The notes beneath the pieces are model-generated. The model saw only the letters and a program-made list of their open reading frames with translations. It did no database searches and was not told where the DNA came from. 64,000 bases of DNA, from the NCBI GenBank assembly GCA_029339195.1, contig JAPTJF010000275.1, forward strand, positions 19,917 to 83,916, given 5' to 3'. Shown piece after piece: positions 19,139 to 31,700 of the stretch (the stretch's first letter is position 1; every line of letters starts with the position of its first letter). Position numbers and translations under genes: made by a program. The DNA is from Micractinium sp. NFX-FRZ. Lineage: Eukaryota; Chlorophyta; Trebouxiophyceae; Chlorellales; Chlorellaceae.

Positions 19139-22100
19139 CTAGAGCGAGGGGTCCTTGATGACCTGCGGCTTGAAGTCGTGCGCCACGTAGGACGCCAGCT
19201 GGGCAGCGTACATGTCGTAGCGAGCCGTCATGCGGAAGGTCCACTTGTCCTTGAGCTGCGGCAAAGGCAAGGACGGAGGCATGGGCAGTGCGTGGGCGGG
19301 ATTGCGGGGGGAACGGCAGAGCATGGGGGAGGTCGTGGAGGGCTGGCACAGGTTGAGGTCCGGGTCGGCAATCATGATCCCAGCTCCCCACTCCGCCTAA
19401 TTACCCCCACACGTGCCAAGAAGCGGTATGCATCCCCCCCACCTGCTGGCACAGGTTGAGGTCCAGGTCAGCAATCATGAGGCCGTCCTTGTTGCGCGCA
19501 AGCGCGGGGGTGCGGGAGGCGTCGGGCGCCGCGAAGTAGCTGCTGCCGTAAAAGTGGCCAAACTCCTGCTGGAGTGAAAAGGGAGGAGGGCGGGGCGCCA
19601 GTGTGTGAATGCTGGGAAGAAAGAGAAGGCGTGGCCTTTGGCCGGCTTGTCAAGGTGGGGGCCGCTGCGCCCTCCCCAGCTACCCCCCTGCTGCTTGCTG
19701 GCCAGCTCGTCTGCTGGCTGGCTCCCTTGCCTTGTGCGCCGGCTTGCCGTCCCCCGATGTGAATGCGTTGGGGAAGACCTCTGTGCCGACACGGTTGATG
19801 GCGCCCACGTAGTAGCTGCAGGCGCGTGGGTGGGGTGGAGGGTGTGGAGGAGAAATGGAGCAGATGTCGGTGCGTGCGCAAGGAGAGGGGCAGCAGGTGG
19901 TGGAGGTAGGAGGGAGAGGTGAAGGGGCACAACAGGCGCTCGCGTCCTGGCGGCTGGACCTGCACCAGGAGGCACTTGTTTGCAATGGCCGCGTTGCCCC
20001 TTCTGGTGCATCACCAGATGGCCACACCCATGTGCAGGCCGCACCTGTTTGCAATGGCGGCGTTGCGCGCCTCAATGGGCCACATGGGCTCGCTCAGCTC
20101 GCCCACCGTGGCAGACGGGTTGAACACCAGCTCCGCGCCGTTGAGCCCAAACCCCTGCCAGTTCATGGGGTGGTGCCTGCGGGGAGGGCAACGCGTACGC
20201 CAGGTAGTGTTAGATAAGCATATGCATTGTGTGCTACAAGAGTGTAATGAAGACAAGGCGGCTGTGGGCGATTCGAAGTTGATACATGGAAGTCTGCAAC
20301 GCACTGCACGCTGGCATGCACTGCTGCGCCACACTGCACGCTTCTTCCCCCTGCTCCCATTGCCTCCGCTGCAGCCCGCCAGTCGGCCCGCTCAAAATCA
20401 CCCGCCCACCCGCCCACCCACCGCCCGTAGCAGATGTTGATTGCAATCTTGCCAAACGCCGTCTCAAACACAGGGTGCCCTGTGTTGCCCTCCTGCACGC
20501 ACGCAAGCAGGGGGCCAAAACAAGGGAGGGAGGCGCACATCAGGTGTGCAGGCAGGGGTGACAAGCTGTGCCCGTCCAACAGACTGCCTCGGATCAGGTC
20601 CCTGCCCCAGCCACCGTTCCCATTTACCTTTCCTCCCACCCCCCGCACCCTGTCTCCCCACCATGTACCCTCTTCCCAGTTGCCCTCCTGTCACTCTATC
20701 GCCTCTCCTAACCACGGCCCCACCTCTGCCCTTCAACCCGGCACCCCGACACCCCACACACTGCGCTGCCCCCTCCCCTCACCATGTAGTAGCTGCTCTC
20801 GTTGAAGTCCCCCACCCGCGGGATGTGGTTCTTCCGGTGCTTCCCAATCACGTTGCCGTTGTTGCCAATCACCACCGCCGTGTTCCAAATCGTGCCGCCG
20901 TGCGCCCCGTCCCGCTCCAGAATGGGGCTCACAATCACCATGCCGTGCTTGCGGGCCAGCTCCTGGCAGAGGCGGGTGGAGGGGCCCTCCTCCGCTGACT
21001 CAGCAAACTCGTTCCACGCCTTCTCGCGCGTGCAGAAGCCAAAGGGCATGTGCCAGCACTCCTGCAGGCACAGCACCTGCGGGACGGGGGGGGCACGGGT
21101 GGCGGGGAGGGGCACACGCATGTGGTGGGCAGGGAGGCAAGGAGGGGGGCACGTGAGCCTGGGCAGAAAGTTGCAGCGATGTGGGGGTGAGGCGGAAATG
21201 CCACCCCTGGCAGCTCCTGGCAGCTTCAAGCCCCTGCTTCACTCCCGGCAACAGGCATCCACTGATCAGACGTGCTGCGCACCTGCACCCCCGCCGCGCC
21301 CGCTGCATCAATGATCTGCCGCACGCGGTCGAAAATGGCCTGCACAGGGGGAGGGGAAGCGGGGGCCCGGGGGGAGGGAGCGCAACCGGATCAGCTCTGC
21401 CGCCCACGTGCCGTGGCTTGCCCGCTGGGCTCCTTGGCGCCTGACCAGTGGAACGGTGCATGAGCAGGTGCACTGCCCAAGCGACGGCCGAGAGTGCATG
21501 AGTAACGCTCCCTGCCCCGCCCAGCCTGCTGCCACAGCATTGCCCTGCTGCAGATAGAAGCATGCACTGTCAACCAAACTGGCGCCCCCTGCCACAGCAG
21601 TGCAGTGCAGCACGTAGCAAGGACTCCTGCCCCGCCCAGCATGCCGGCCTCTGCCACACCACTGCCCTGTTGCAGGCCTCACCTGCCGCTGCTCCAGGAA
21701 GGGAGCGGTGGTGGGCGCCTTGATGCCGTGCTGCACCAGGCCCACGCGCACGATGCGCGGCGGGCGCATCTGCTCAGCGGCTGCATCAAAGCGGTACGCC
21801 TGCAGGTCGTACCCCTCCTGCTGCGCGCCGGCTGTCAGCTCTGGCGCCAGCGGAACCGCTGCCACTGGGCGCCCCATGTTCCAGCCGTTCATCACGCGCT
21901 GCACATGTGCCAGCTTGTCAGCGGGGAGGTAGTCCTGGGGTTGGGTGGGGTCGGTGGGGTACGGGGTGGGGGAGGAATATATGTGGGGGGAGCGTGAGCA
22001 CAAACGGGGGGCATTGAAATGGCTGCTGCCAGCCAGCAAGACAGAGGGACCAAGCAGCAGCAGGGGAAGCAAAGGGGAGCTGTTGTGTCCTTGCATTGAA

Positions 22101-22258
22101 AAGGCAGAAACGGCACACAGCGCTGGAAGGGGAGCAGAGCAGGGGATGGGAAGGCGCCGGTCCGGCGCACACACCTCCAGGATCTTGTCCACCGACTCAA
22201 ACCCTGCCAGGCTGCCATCATCAGGCTGCGCAGTCCCGTTTGGCTCAGGCTTCGACAT
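19139..22258 (-). CDS. UPB1: Beta-ureidopropionase (N-carbamoyl-beta-alanine amidase)
   Basis: About ten exons encode about 400 residues. The start is [20 protein letters not shown] (ATG at 22258) and the end [13 protein letters not shown]. The enzyme hydrolyses N-carbamoyl-beta-alanine to beta-alanine, ammonia and CO2, the last step of reductive uracil breakdown (plant PYD3). The nitrilase-superfamily Glu-Lys-Cys triad is visible: Glu in [19 protein letters not shown], Lys in [20 protein letters not shown], and Cys in [25 protein letters not shown]. The family blocks [12 protein letters not shown] and [18 protein letters not shown] are also present. No targeting peptide is evident, so it is probably cytosolic. 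The gene starts 490 bases from the divergent NPC1 gene. Two of its introns hold decayed copies of exon ends. Confidence 0.93.
19343..19484 (-). repeat. Exon-end duplicate in a UPB1 intron
   Basis: The exon end at 19484-19446, coding [11 protein letters not shown], is repeated within the following intron at 19381-19343 with about 36 of 39 bases equal ([11 protein letters not shown]). The spacing is 103 bases. The copy lacks the CAG/GT donor. Confidence 0.85.
19972..20066 (-). repeat. Exon-end and donor duplicate in a UPB1 intron
   Basis: The exon end at 20066-20041 (GCAACGCCGCCATTGCAAAC and the start of its donor) recurs at 19997-19972 with two mismatches in 26 bases. The spacing is 69 bases. 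Confidence 0.8.
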
Positions 22259-22747
22259 GGCCCCTGCAGGCAGCAGGCCACAGGCCTCAGGCGGCAGGGG
22301 TGTTGGCGGCGAGTGGCGGTGCCGGCGCTGGTGAGGGCTGCGACCCGTTGCCCGCCTGGTGGCTGGCGCTCAGTTCCCGGCAGGACGATCTCTGAACAGG
22401 GGAAGCCTACCGCGATCTCCGCTCACCTAGCAGCCCTAGCTTTGCTGGAAGCAGTGGAGGTTGCTCGACACCCTCACTGGCAGCCGATGTTATCTCTGCA
22501 GGGCGAGAATAGCGTCGAGGAGATTGAAGGCCAACAACAGGGAGTGGGCTCTCGACTCTCGCGCACCCACGCCACCTCGGATGAATGTGCAGCTTCGGCT
22601 TCTCCTCGGGCCGTGGCTATCGTTCTTCATTTCCAGAGGCCTCGGCGGTTGATTTGATGGCATTGACACACCCAAACCTGTGTTGAACAGTCGATGGGTG
22701 GAGTATCGGAAGCCCCCTGCGGCCCTTGTGCCGCCCGCAGGGTGTGG
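22259..22747. promoter_or_regulatory. Divergent promoter region, UPB1 / NPC1
   Basis: About 490 bases lie between two divergent ATGs. No TATA box is obvious and no gene is seen within it. Confidence 0.45.
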
Positions 22748-25700
22748 ATGATCGCGGCATTGGCTCTGCTGCTCGCCGGAACCGCCCAGTGAGCACCACA
22801 CAGTGCTGTGCCTTGGCTCCCTCCCTCCGCCACTTCCGCCGCCGCCGCTGCCTCCTCCTCCTCTTGGTGGTCACCCGCCCTGCTTTCCAATTCTGCAGTG
22901 CTGTCGCTGTTGGCGAGGAGGGCGACTGGCAGACGCGGGTGCACCAGCCCGGATACTGTGCCACCTATGGCATCTGCGGGCACCGCGCCGACGGCGACCC
23001 GCTCAGCTGCCCCGACAACGGCGCCGCCCGCCCGCTCAATGCCACAGCGATACAGAAGCTGCAGGCAGTGTGCCCCCAGCTGGCAGCCGACCTGGGGGGC
23101 ACCTCGAATGTGTGCTGCACCGAGGAGCAGCTGGACCGGCTGCAGGCACAGGTGGGGCAGAGCGGGGCTTGGGTTTGAGCAGGGGCGCCCCTCCTGCTCA
23201 GGTCCCGACCCGGGCTGGTGGCCACACAGCGGCAGGCAGTGGAATCTCCCTGGTGGGCTGACCCGCCTGCTACCCACGCTCATTCCGTTTCCCAACTTTT
23301 CCCATGTCATAACAGCCATAGATTTATCAATTCAACCATCAAAACCCGTCCTGCCGCCCGCTTTTCGCACTGCTGCAGAACTATGCACTCACATTTACCA
23401 CCTGCCCTGCCGCCCGCCCCTCCCCCCCGCCGCAGATCCAGATTGCCTCCATCTTCCTGGTTGGCTGCCCCGCCTGCAACCACAATTTCAAGCACCTCTT
23501 CTGCCTGCTCACGTGCTCGCCAGACCAGGCGGCATTCGCAAACGTGACGGCCGTGCAGCCGGCGCATGACAACAATGCCACCTCGGTGGCGGAGATCGAC
23601 TATTATGTGGCAGGTGAGGTAGGCCTGCTGGGGGATGTATGGGATCACTGGAGAGCAGTGGGATCAAGAACCCGAGACCAGGAGCTGACGAATGCGTTAT
23701 GCTGCAGCAGGCCTCACCCGCCCAGCCTGCCATCCTTACCTCATTACATCTGCCTGCCTGCCACCGCAACGCCTGCCTGCCTGCCCCCCTGCAGCCTCCT
23801 TCGGCGAGCGCTTCTACAACAGCTGCCGGGACGTTGTGTACCCCGTCATGAACGTGCCAGCCATGAAGTTTGTGGGCGGGTGAGCTCCTGGGGCGGGGGC
23901 GGGGGTGGGATGGTGCAGCGTGGCGGGGGGTGGCGGGATGTGAGCTGCCTGCCTACCGCAGAGCTTGAACTCGGCCCGATGCTTGCCGCTGGTGCTGTCG
24001 CCATGTACCCTGCTCCCTCCTCACCCTCATCACCCTGCTGTCTCTGTGTCCTGATCACCGCCTTTGAGCTCCACAGCGGCGCTCGTGACTACCAGGAGTG
24101 GCTGGACTTCATCGGCCTGGTCAAGGACAAGCGCTTCCCGCCCACCGGCTCCCCCTTCCAAATGGACTTCCCGCCAGAGGCGATGGCGCCAGGTCAGCAG
24201 GGGATGGGGGAGGGTGCCACGGCAGCAATGGCCGCCACGGCAGCAGAAGGCGCATTGGGTCAAGGATGCAAACATGAGCGCAGGCGGCAGTGTGCTGTGC
24301 TGGGCAGCCACGCTGTTGTCCTTGGGAGGCTGGCTGGCTGGCTGCTGCATGTTGCCCAACTGGGCGGCCCTGGCACCTCACCCCACTCTGCGGGGCCCCA
24401 CCGCCCCTGCTGCTGCTCAACCACCCTGCAGAGGGCCTGGCGCCCTTGAACAGCAGCCTGCCGTCTTGCGGGGAGGGAGCGCTGGCGTGCTCCTGTGGGG
24501 ACTGCCCCTCGGCGCCCGGCTGCGAGCCGCCGCCCCCGCCGCCGCCTCCTGAACCCTCCGGCTGCCCCGCCCTGGGCACCACCCGCCTGAGCTGCACAGA
24601 CCTCTGGCTAGCGGCAGCGTACGCTGGCCTGCTGGCCTGCCTGCCGCTGGTTGTGCACCGCTCGCGGCAGCAGCTGCAAGAAAGCGAGCTGCGCCGGTCG
24701 CAGGAGCAGGCGCGGCGGCAGCCCCGCGTGCCCAGCGAAGAGCGGCTGGAGGGTGCCTCGGACACCACCACCGCGGGCGGGTGGGACGCCGCCGCTGCCG
24801 CTGCCGAGCTTGCCGCCAGCCGGCGCAGCGAGGGAGGCGAAGACAACCAGGAGGAGGAGGAGGAGGACTTAATTCAGTGGCCAGCCGCTGAGCAGGTCCT
24901 GAGGCAGTGGTTCTTCCACCTGGGGCTGGCCTGCGCCCGCCGCCCCGCCCGCGTGCTGGGCATCTGCCTCCTGCTGGTGGCGGCCTGCGGCGCCGGCCTG
25001 TCACGCTTCAGGTGGGCGCGGGTGGAAGGGGGGCAGGAATGGGTAGGGGGCAGGGGGAGTGGGGGGATGCGGCGCAGCAGAGCGGGAGGGCGAGCTGGGG
25101 AGCGGTGGGTGTAGAGGGTCAGGGCGGGCAGGCAGGCAGGCATGCGGCCCTCCCCCTCCCTCCCCCTCTCTCTAAGCGTACACACACTCCACATGTACAC
25201 ACCCTCTTACCCTCCCCCCCTCCCGCCCTGGCTGCCTCAGCGTGATGACGGACCCTCAGGACCTCTGGGTGGGGCCCGGCTCCCAGGCGGCACGCGAGAA
25301 GGCAGCATACGAGGTGGGTGGGCATGAGGGTACCCGCAGGAGCAAGCGTGGTTGCGCTGCCGTGCTGGGGAGCGCATGGTGGTGGTACACAGCAGGCACA
25401 GCGCAGGCCCACTGGCGGGCTTGCGGGCTTGCTGTGTTTGTGCCCCCAACAACCATCTGCCCCTGCCATGCCCTGCCTTCCGCCCCGAAACTGACCGCCT
25501 GCCCTTCTGTGCCCATCATCACATCCGCAGGCTTCTTTTGGCCCCTTCTACCGCATTACCCAGCTCATCCTCACGACCACCCCCGACGCCAACTCCACAT
25601 ACACCACACCCTCTGGGCTGCCGGCCATCGTCACGGGTGCGGCTGGTTGGTGGCAGCTGTCATCCCTTGCAGTGCCGCTGCATGGGCTGCTCTCATGTGG

Positions 25701-28700
25701 TTGCATAGCAGCACACAAGCGGCATCCCTGATGGGCGGCCCAAGAGCAGCGCGGCATGTACAGGCTGGCAAGGGTGGCAGGCTGGGGCAGCCCTACACCC
25801 CGCCTGGACTACCCTGCTAGCCCCCACCCTTGGTGTCTTGCTTCTCGTCTCGATCAATGATGGCCGCCCTCTGCAGATGCCCACATCCGCCTGCTGTTCG
25901 ACATGCAAGACGAAATCGACGCACTGGCGGCAGGCGGCGATGCAGCTGCTGGCAGCGGCGCCAGCGCCGGCGGCGGGGGCGGCAGCTGGAACGTCACCCT
26001 GGCGGATGTGTGCCTGCGCCCGCTGGGCACGGCGTGCGCCACCCAGAGCGTGCTGCAGTACTGGGGCATGAGCAGGGCGGTGTATGAGCACGGTGAGCCC
26101 TCTGGGGGTGGTTGGGGGTGTGGGGGGCGGGGCGCACGAGGGGGCGCGGCACGCCGGCTCTGCGTGGCTGTCCTTGTTCTCACGTCGTGAAGATCAAGGA
26201 AGCACCCACCTGCCAACCTTCCCGCTTGCATGACATTTGCACTTCCGTCTGCAGGCGCCCCTCCCTGGGGCACGCGCATCAGCCCCGAGTTCTGCTTCTC
26301 ACACTGGTCCACGCAGGTAGGTGGCGCCCCACAGCCAGCGGCCCCCTGCCCACCCAACGCCCCTGGCGTATGTGTGTGCGCACGCTGCATTTGCAGCCCA
26401 GCTGCCCTGCATCTCACCTTCACACGCACCGCTGCGCTAGGCTGGCCAAAACGGCGGCAGCTCCCCGCCCCCATCCACGCTAGCTCGACACCCTTCTGCC
26501 CGCCCGCCCGCCCTCCCGCGCGCCTGCTCTCCTGCAGTGCCGCAGCGCCTTTGGCGGCCCCATCGACCCGCACCTCGTGCTGGGCGGCTTCCCCACCGAG
26601 GCGGGCAGCTTCAGGAACTACTCTGCCGACGCCTCTGCCTTTGTGGTCACCTTCCCAATTGACTCGCACGCCGCCAACAGGTGGGGTGGGGTGGGTTCTG
26701 AGGGTAGGCAGGGCAAGGGCAGGGCAGGTCTGGGCTGCTGAGGCTCATGGGCAGGACGGAGCTGTTTGAGGTGCGTGAGCGCGCGGCAAGGGTGGTGTCG
26801 GCTTGGCAGCAGGCGGGCTGGGTGGGTAGGGCAGCTGGGCCGACAGGCAGGCGGGATGTGTTGGAGGCGAGAGCACATGTCAAGAAGGGTGCAACTGTAT
26901 GCTCCAAAGCGTGCAATCCAGCTCTCCTGACTGCGCCGGCCCCGCCCCTGCCGTCCCTGCCCTAAACACCCACACCGTGCTACCGGCAGGGAGGCGGCAA
27001 TGGCGTGGGAGGCCGCTTTTGTGCAGCTGGCCTCGGGCCGGCTGACGGAAATGGCGGCGGGTGCGGGCCTGCGGCTGTCCTTCTCCACGGAGCGCTCGGT
27101 GCAGGATGAGCTGGCCAGGGAGAGCACAGCAGGCACGCCGCGCACAGCATGCCGGAGGCGCTGATGTGTTGGGCGGCCCGGGGGGAGTGTGCTGGCTGGG
27201 CGCATGCCCCCAGCCTGCGTGCCTTTCTGGGCTGGCCCTTGCACACCCTCCATGCACCCTGCCCTGCCCGGCTACCAACCCACGGTTCACGCTGCCACTG
27301 TGTTCCAACCCAAACTTGGCCCTCCGTTCCCGCCTCTCCCCGCCCCGCCCGTCATCCCCCCCCCTGCAGACGTGTCCACCGTCCTGCTGTCCTACCTGGT
27401 GATGCTGATCTACATTGCCCTGGCGCTGGGCCGCTTCCCGCGCTCCCCAGACTGGCGCGACCTCCTCGTGCACAGCAGGCACGGCGTGCACGACACGGGC
27501 TCGCTGTGCCCTGCCCTGCTCTGCCTGTGCAGCGGAGCCAGCACAATCTCTTGCACTGCATCCCTCGTCAACTTTGTTGCACCAAACTGCCGCTCGCGCC
27601 ACGCCACGCCTCCCCGTGCAGGGCGTCCCTGGGCCTGGGCGGCGTCCTGATTGTGGCGTCCGCCGTGGTGGGCGCGCTGGGCCTGTGCTCCTGGGGCGGC
27701 ATGCGCAGCACGCTGATTATCGCAGAGGTCATACCGTTCCTGGTGCTGGCAGGTGAGCGAGCATGTGTGCACCAGACACTCTTGAAGGCTTTGTCAGTGC
27801 TGGGGTTTTGGCAGTTGCACTGTTGAGGGCCAGCCCGTTCATGGGGCTGCCAGGTGGCGGGAGCCCCACCAGGGGGTGGAAGTAGAAGTGGTGCCACAGG
27901 AGCCACTGCAGTACATCATGTTTCCTTCCCTGGTGCTGGCAGGCGGGTGGCTTGGCGTGCTACGGCAAAGCGTCGACGTGCGCTGCAACCCAAAGGCAGA
28001 ACCCTGAAGCCCTATCGCATGTTTGCCCTGCCGCAGTGGGTGTGGACAACATGTTCATCCTGGCGTCGGCGCTGCAGCAGCAGCCGGCGGGGCACCCGCT
28101 GGCGCACCGCGTGGCGCTGGCGCTTGCGGCCGTGGGCCCCAGCATCACGCTGGCAGGTGGGGGCGGGAGGCATGAAGGGGCTGGCGGCCGTCTGGGTGAC
28201 TTGGTTCCGGGAGGGGAGCGGGCGCTGCTGGTGGGGCGGTGAGGCATTCTGGAGGTGCAGCTTTGGCTTAGCTTGCCTCATGCCTAATTACACTTGAGTC
28301 AACCCTTAACCCTAAACCATGCACCGTCCTTGCCCCTTTGCCCCCTGCCCGACCGCCCTCCCCCCCGCCTGTCCGCCCGCAGCCTCCTGCGAGGTCGTGG
28401 CCTTTGCCCTGGGGGCCATGACCGACATGCCCGCCCTGCGCAACTTCTCAAGTGCGCTCCCACTCCTGCTGCTGCTCTTATGTTGTGTGTTGTGAGGGGG
28501 CACAGCACAGCTGGTCAAGTGCATGCGCGCCGCTGCTGCTGCCGTGCCGCTGCTGGGCAGCACCGCTGGTAGCGTTTCTTGCACACTCTGATTTCCAAGT
28601 GGTCTCGTCTCATCCCGTCCCGCTTACCTCCCTTCCGCCCCACCCTTTCCACTACTTTGGCCTCGTCCCCGCAGTCTGCGCCGCTCTGGCCGTGTTCCTC

Positions 28701-31700
28701 GACTTCCTCCTGCAAATCACCGCCTTTGTGGCACTGCTCACCCTGGACACGCGCCGCCTGGAGGAGGGGCGCTACGACTGCTGGCCATGCCTCAGGCAAG
28801 CAGGGGCAGGCAGGCGGGCGGGCTGGCGGGCGTGTTTCCGACCATTGGTTGTGTGACAATCAGGGGCTCTCCATGACTGCTGCCCATGCCTCTGGTGGTC
28901 GCACATGCTCGATGGTTGCACACTCTGCCGACTGCTTGCTTGTTTCCCAAGTGCCAGCCATATGCGTGCCGACCCTGCCTGAGGCAAAGACCCGGGTGTG
29001 AGGGCGGGTGGACGCCAGCTAGCGCCGCCTCTAGGTGCACGCCCAGACTTGAATGTGCAGTGCTCCTACTCACTGTTGCTGCAGGGCACGCGGGGCCCCG
29101 CTGTATGGCAGTGATTACGAGCAGCTGCACGGCGGCGCCGGCGCCAGCGGGGCGCCAGCTGTCAGCGCGGGCATCAGCGAGATAGAGGAGGAGGTGGAGG
29201 CGCAGTACGGGCACGCCTACGGAGGGCCGCACCCAGGTGGGTGTGTGAATGGAGGGAGGGAGGGCGGCTGGGGTCTTGGAGGGGTCGGGTGGGCACTCTC
29301 ACCCCCCCCCCGTGATGCTCTTGTTGTGCGCCTGCACGTGCCAGGCGGGCTCTGCCCTCATGAGGCCCCTGCCCCAGAGGCCCGGCACCCGTGCACAGTG
29401 CTGGCCGGCTTGTTGTCTGCAAGCTGCACCGCGCCCTGCGCTGCGCCATAGTCCAACACACCACAAACTCTTTCTGTCTGCTTGCAGATGACGACCGCTA
29501 CGTGGGCGTCTCACAGGCCCTGCGTTCCTACATGCGCCGCGTGCATGCCCCGCTGCTGCGCCGCCCCGCCGTCAAGGCGGCGGTGCTGGCCCTGTTTGTT
29601 GGGGCCTTCCTGCTGAGCTGCGCCGCGCTGCCGCGCCTGGAGAAGTGAGCATCGGAGGGGGAGGAGGGGAACGAGATTGGCAGGCAGAGGGAGGGTGGAA
29701 GCAGGGAGGGCCGTTTGCGTTGAGATGTGGGGAAAGGGTAAGGCTGGCATGGGTGAGATTCAGTCAAAGGCGAGAGCCCCCGGCCAGGCAGCCTCCCAAC
29801 CCCCGCTCTGCTGACCTCCTCCTCGTGTCTGCTCACGCTGCGCAGGGGTTTGGACCAGAGCGTGGCGCTGCCTCGTGACTCGTACCTGCAGCAGTACTAT
29901 GACGACGTCTTCGCCTCCCTCAGGCAAGTGTGTTTGAAGGAGCGTCCGCAGGTATACGCCGCAAGCGTATGCAGTTTAGATGCTGCTGTTTGATCGTGTC
30001 GAGGTATCTGCACGCAGCAGCCACCACAGCGTCTTGACCTCCCCCAGGCAAGCCAGCCTGGCAGTTTGCATTGTGCCAGCATGCAATTCGGCAGCCGCCA
30101 TCCTGCTGCCCTGCTCCGCCTTGCTCAGCAGCCACCCTTACGGCTGCTCTGCCAGCGTCGCCTCCCCTTGCCCTACTTTCGCTATTTACACTGTCTCCCT
30201 GCGGTCGTCTCACATTCCTCCCCCCGCCTGCAGGGTGGGGCCCCCAGTCATGTTTGTGGTTGTGGGGCTCAACGCCAGCGAGGCCTCCCCCCACGTCAAC
30301 CGCACCTGCTCCGTGGCAGGGTGCGACCCAGACTCGCTCCTCAACCAGGTGGGCGCTCAGCCCGGAAGTGCCTCCTTGTTGGCCTGCTTGTTGCCTTGCT
30401 TTCTTGTTGTTGGGCTTACAGTCTGTTCTTCTGCAAGAGAACTTGTGACACAGACATGCAGGCAGGCAGCGTGCGGTTGACTTGGTATGTGGAGCAGCCA
30501 TGGGTGCACACACGACAAGGGCAGTGGCAGTTACCGAGACACCCAAACCACCCGCTGGCCTCCTTTGCTCACACTTGCTTGCTTTGCTGGCAAGCATGCT
30601 CCTTCTTAGCTGCATGACCCACCCCTTGCCGCCCGCCTGTCCCCTCACCCCATGCACTCGGCCGCCCTGATGCCCCCCGTGCAGGTCAGTGCCGCCTCGC
30701 GTGCCCCCTGGTCTTCCTGGCTGGCCACCCCCGCCGCCTCCTGGCTGGACGACTTCATGACATGGACCTCACCAGAGATCCCACAGTGCTGCCGCTCCTT
30801 CCCCAACGCCACCCGCTGCCCGCCGCCCGACCAGCCGCCCTGCGCGGGGCCCGGAGCGCCGCAGGATCCGTGCCAGCAGTGCTCCACATGCTTTGCGCCG
30901 GGGGACATGCCCAACGGCCGCCCCACGCTGCAGCAGTTCCAGGTGCCTGCTTGGCTTCTGCTGCTGCTGCGTGGCTTTTGAGAGCGCTGAGGGCAACTGC
31001 ACTCTATTGAGACAGCGTGGACGAGACCCTCGCAACAGGCCAGCGGTGTTCTGCACACGGCAGCGATTCACATGGCATGGGGCGCTCGTCGAGCGGCCAC
31101 ACAAGCGCATGTGCCTCCAGGCACACACACGCAGCGACCTGCCTGCCTCATCTTCACTTTCTCACCCCTCCCGCCCGCTTGCAGGACAAGCTGCCCTGGT
31201 TTCTCGACTCCCTGCCCTCGCCTGCCTGCGCCAAGGGCGGCGCCGGCGCGTACAGCGACGCCATTGGGGTGCGCCGCTGGTGCCTGCCTGCCTGGCTTCG
31301 GCATTGTGTGTTGGCATGCTTCATATGCATGCACGTCCAGAGGGGCTCGCTGGGTTCCTCCGCCACCATTGTTCCTGTAACTAGCACTCTCCGCCTGCTT
31401 CCTGCTTGCCCGTCTCCCTGCCCGCTTTCCCTGTCCTTCCATCCATCTCGGTGCCACTCACCCACCCACCGCCCTGCACAGCTGTCCGCCCATACCCGCC
31501 TGCCTGCCCGCCTCCCTTCCGCCCCCGCAGCGCGACGCCTCCGACCCCACCGGGGTGGCCGGCCTGGGCACACGTGGCGTGGTGGCCGCCTCCTCCTTCC
31601 GCTCCAATTACGTCGTCCTCTCTCGCCAGTCTGACTTCATCAACGCGCTGCAGGTGGGCTGGGCTGGGTTAAGGGTTGAGCAGGGGTTTGAGGTTAAAGT

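Noticed and set aside
20441..20998. Plus-strand 185-codon open frame
   Set aside because: It overlaps UPB1 exons on the opposite strand and has no family features.
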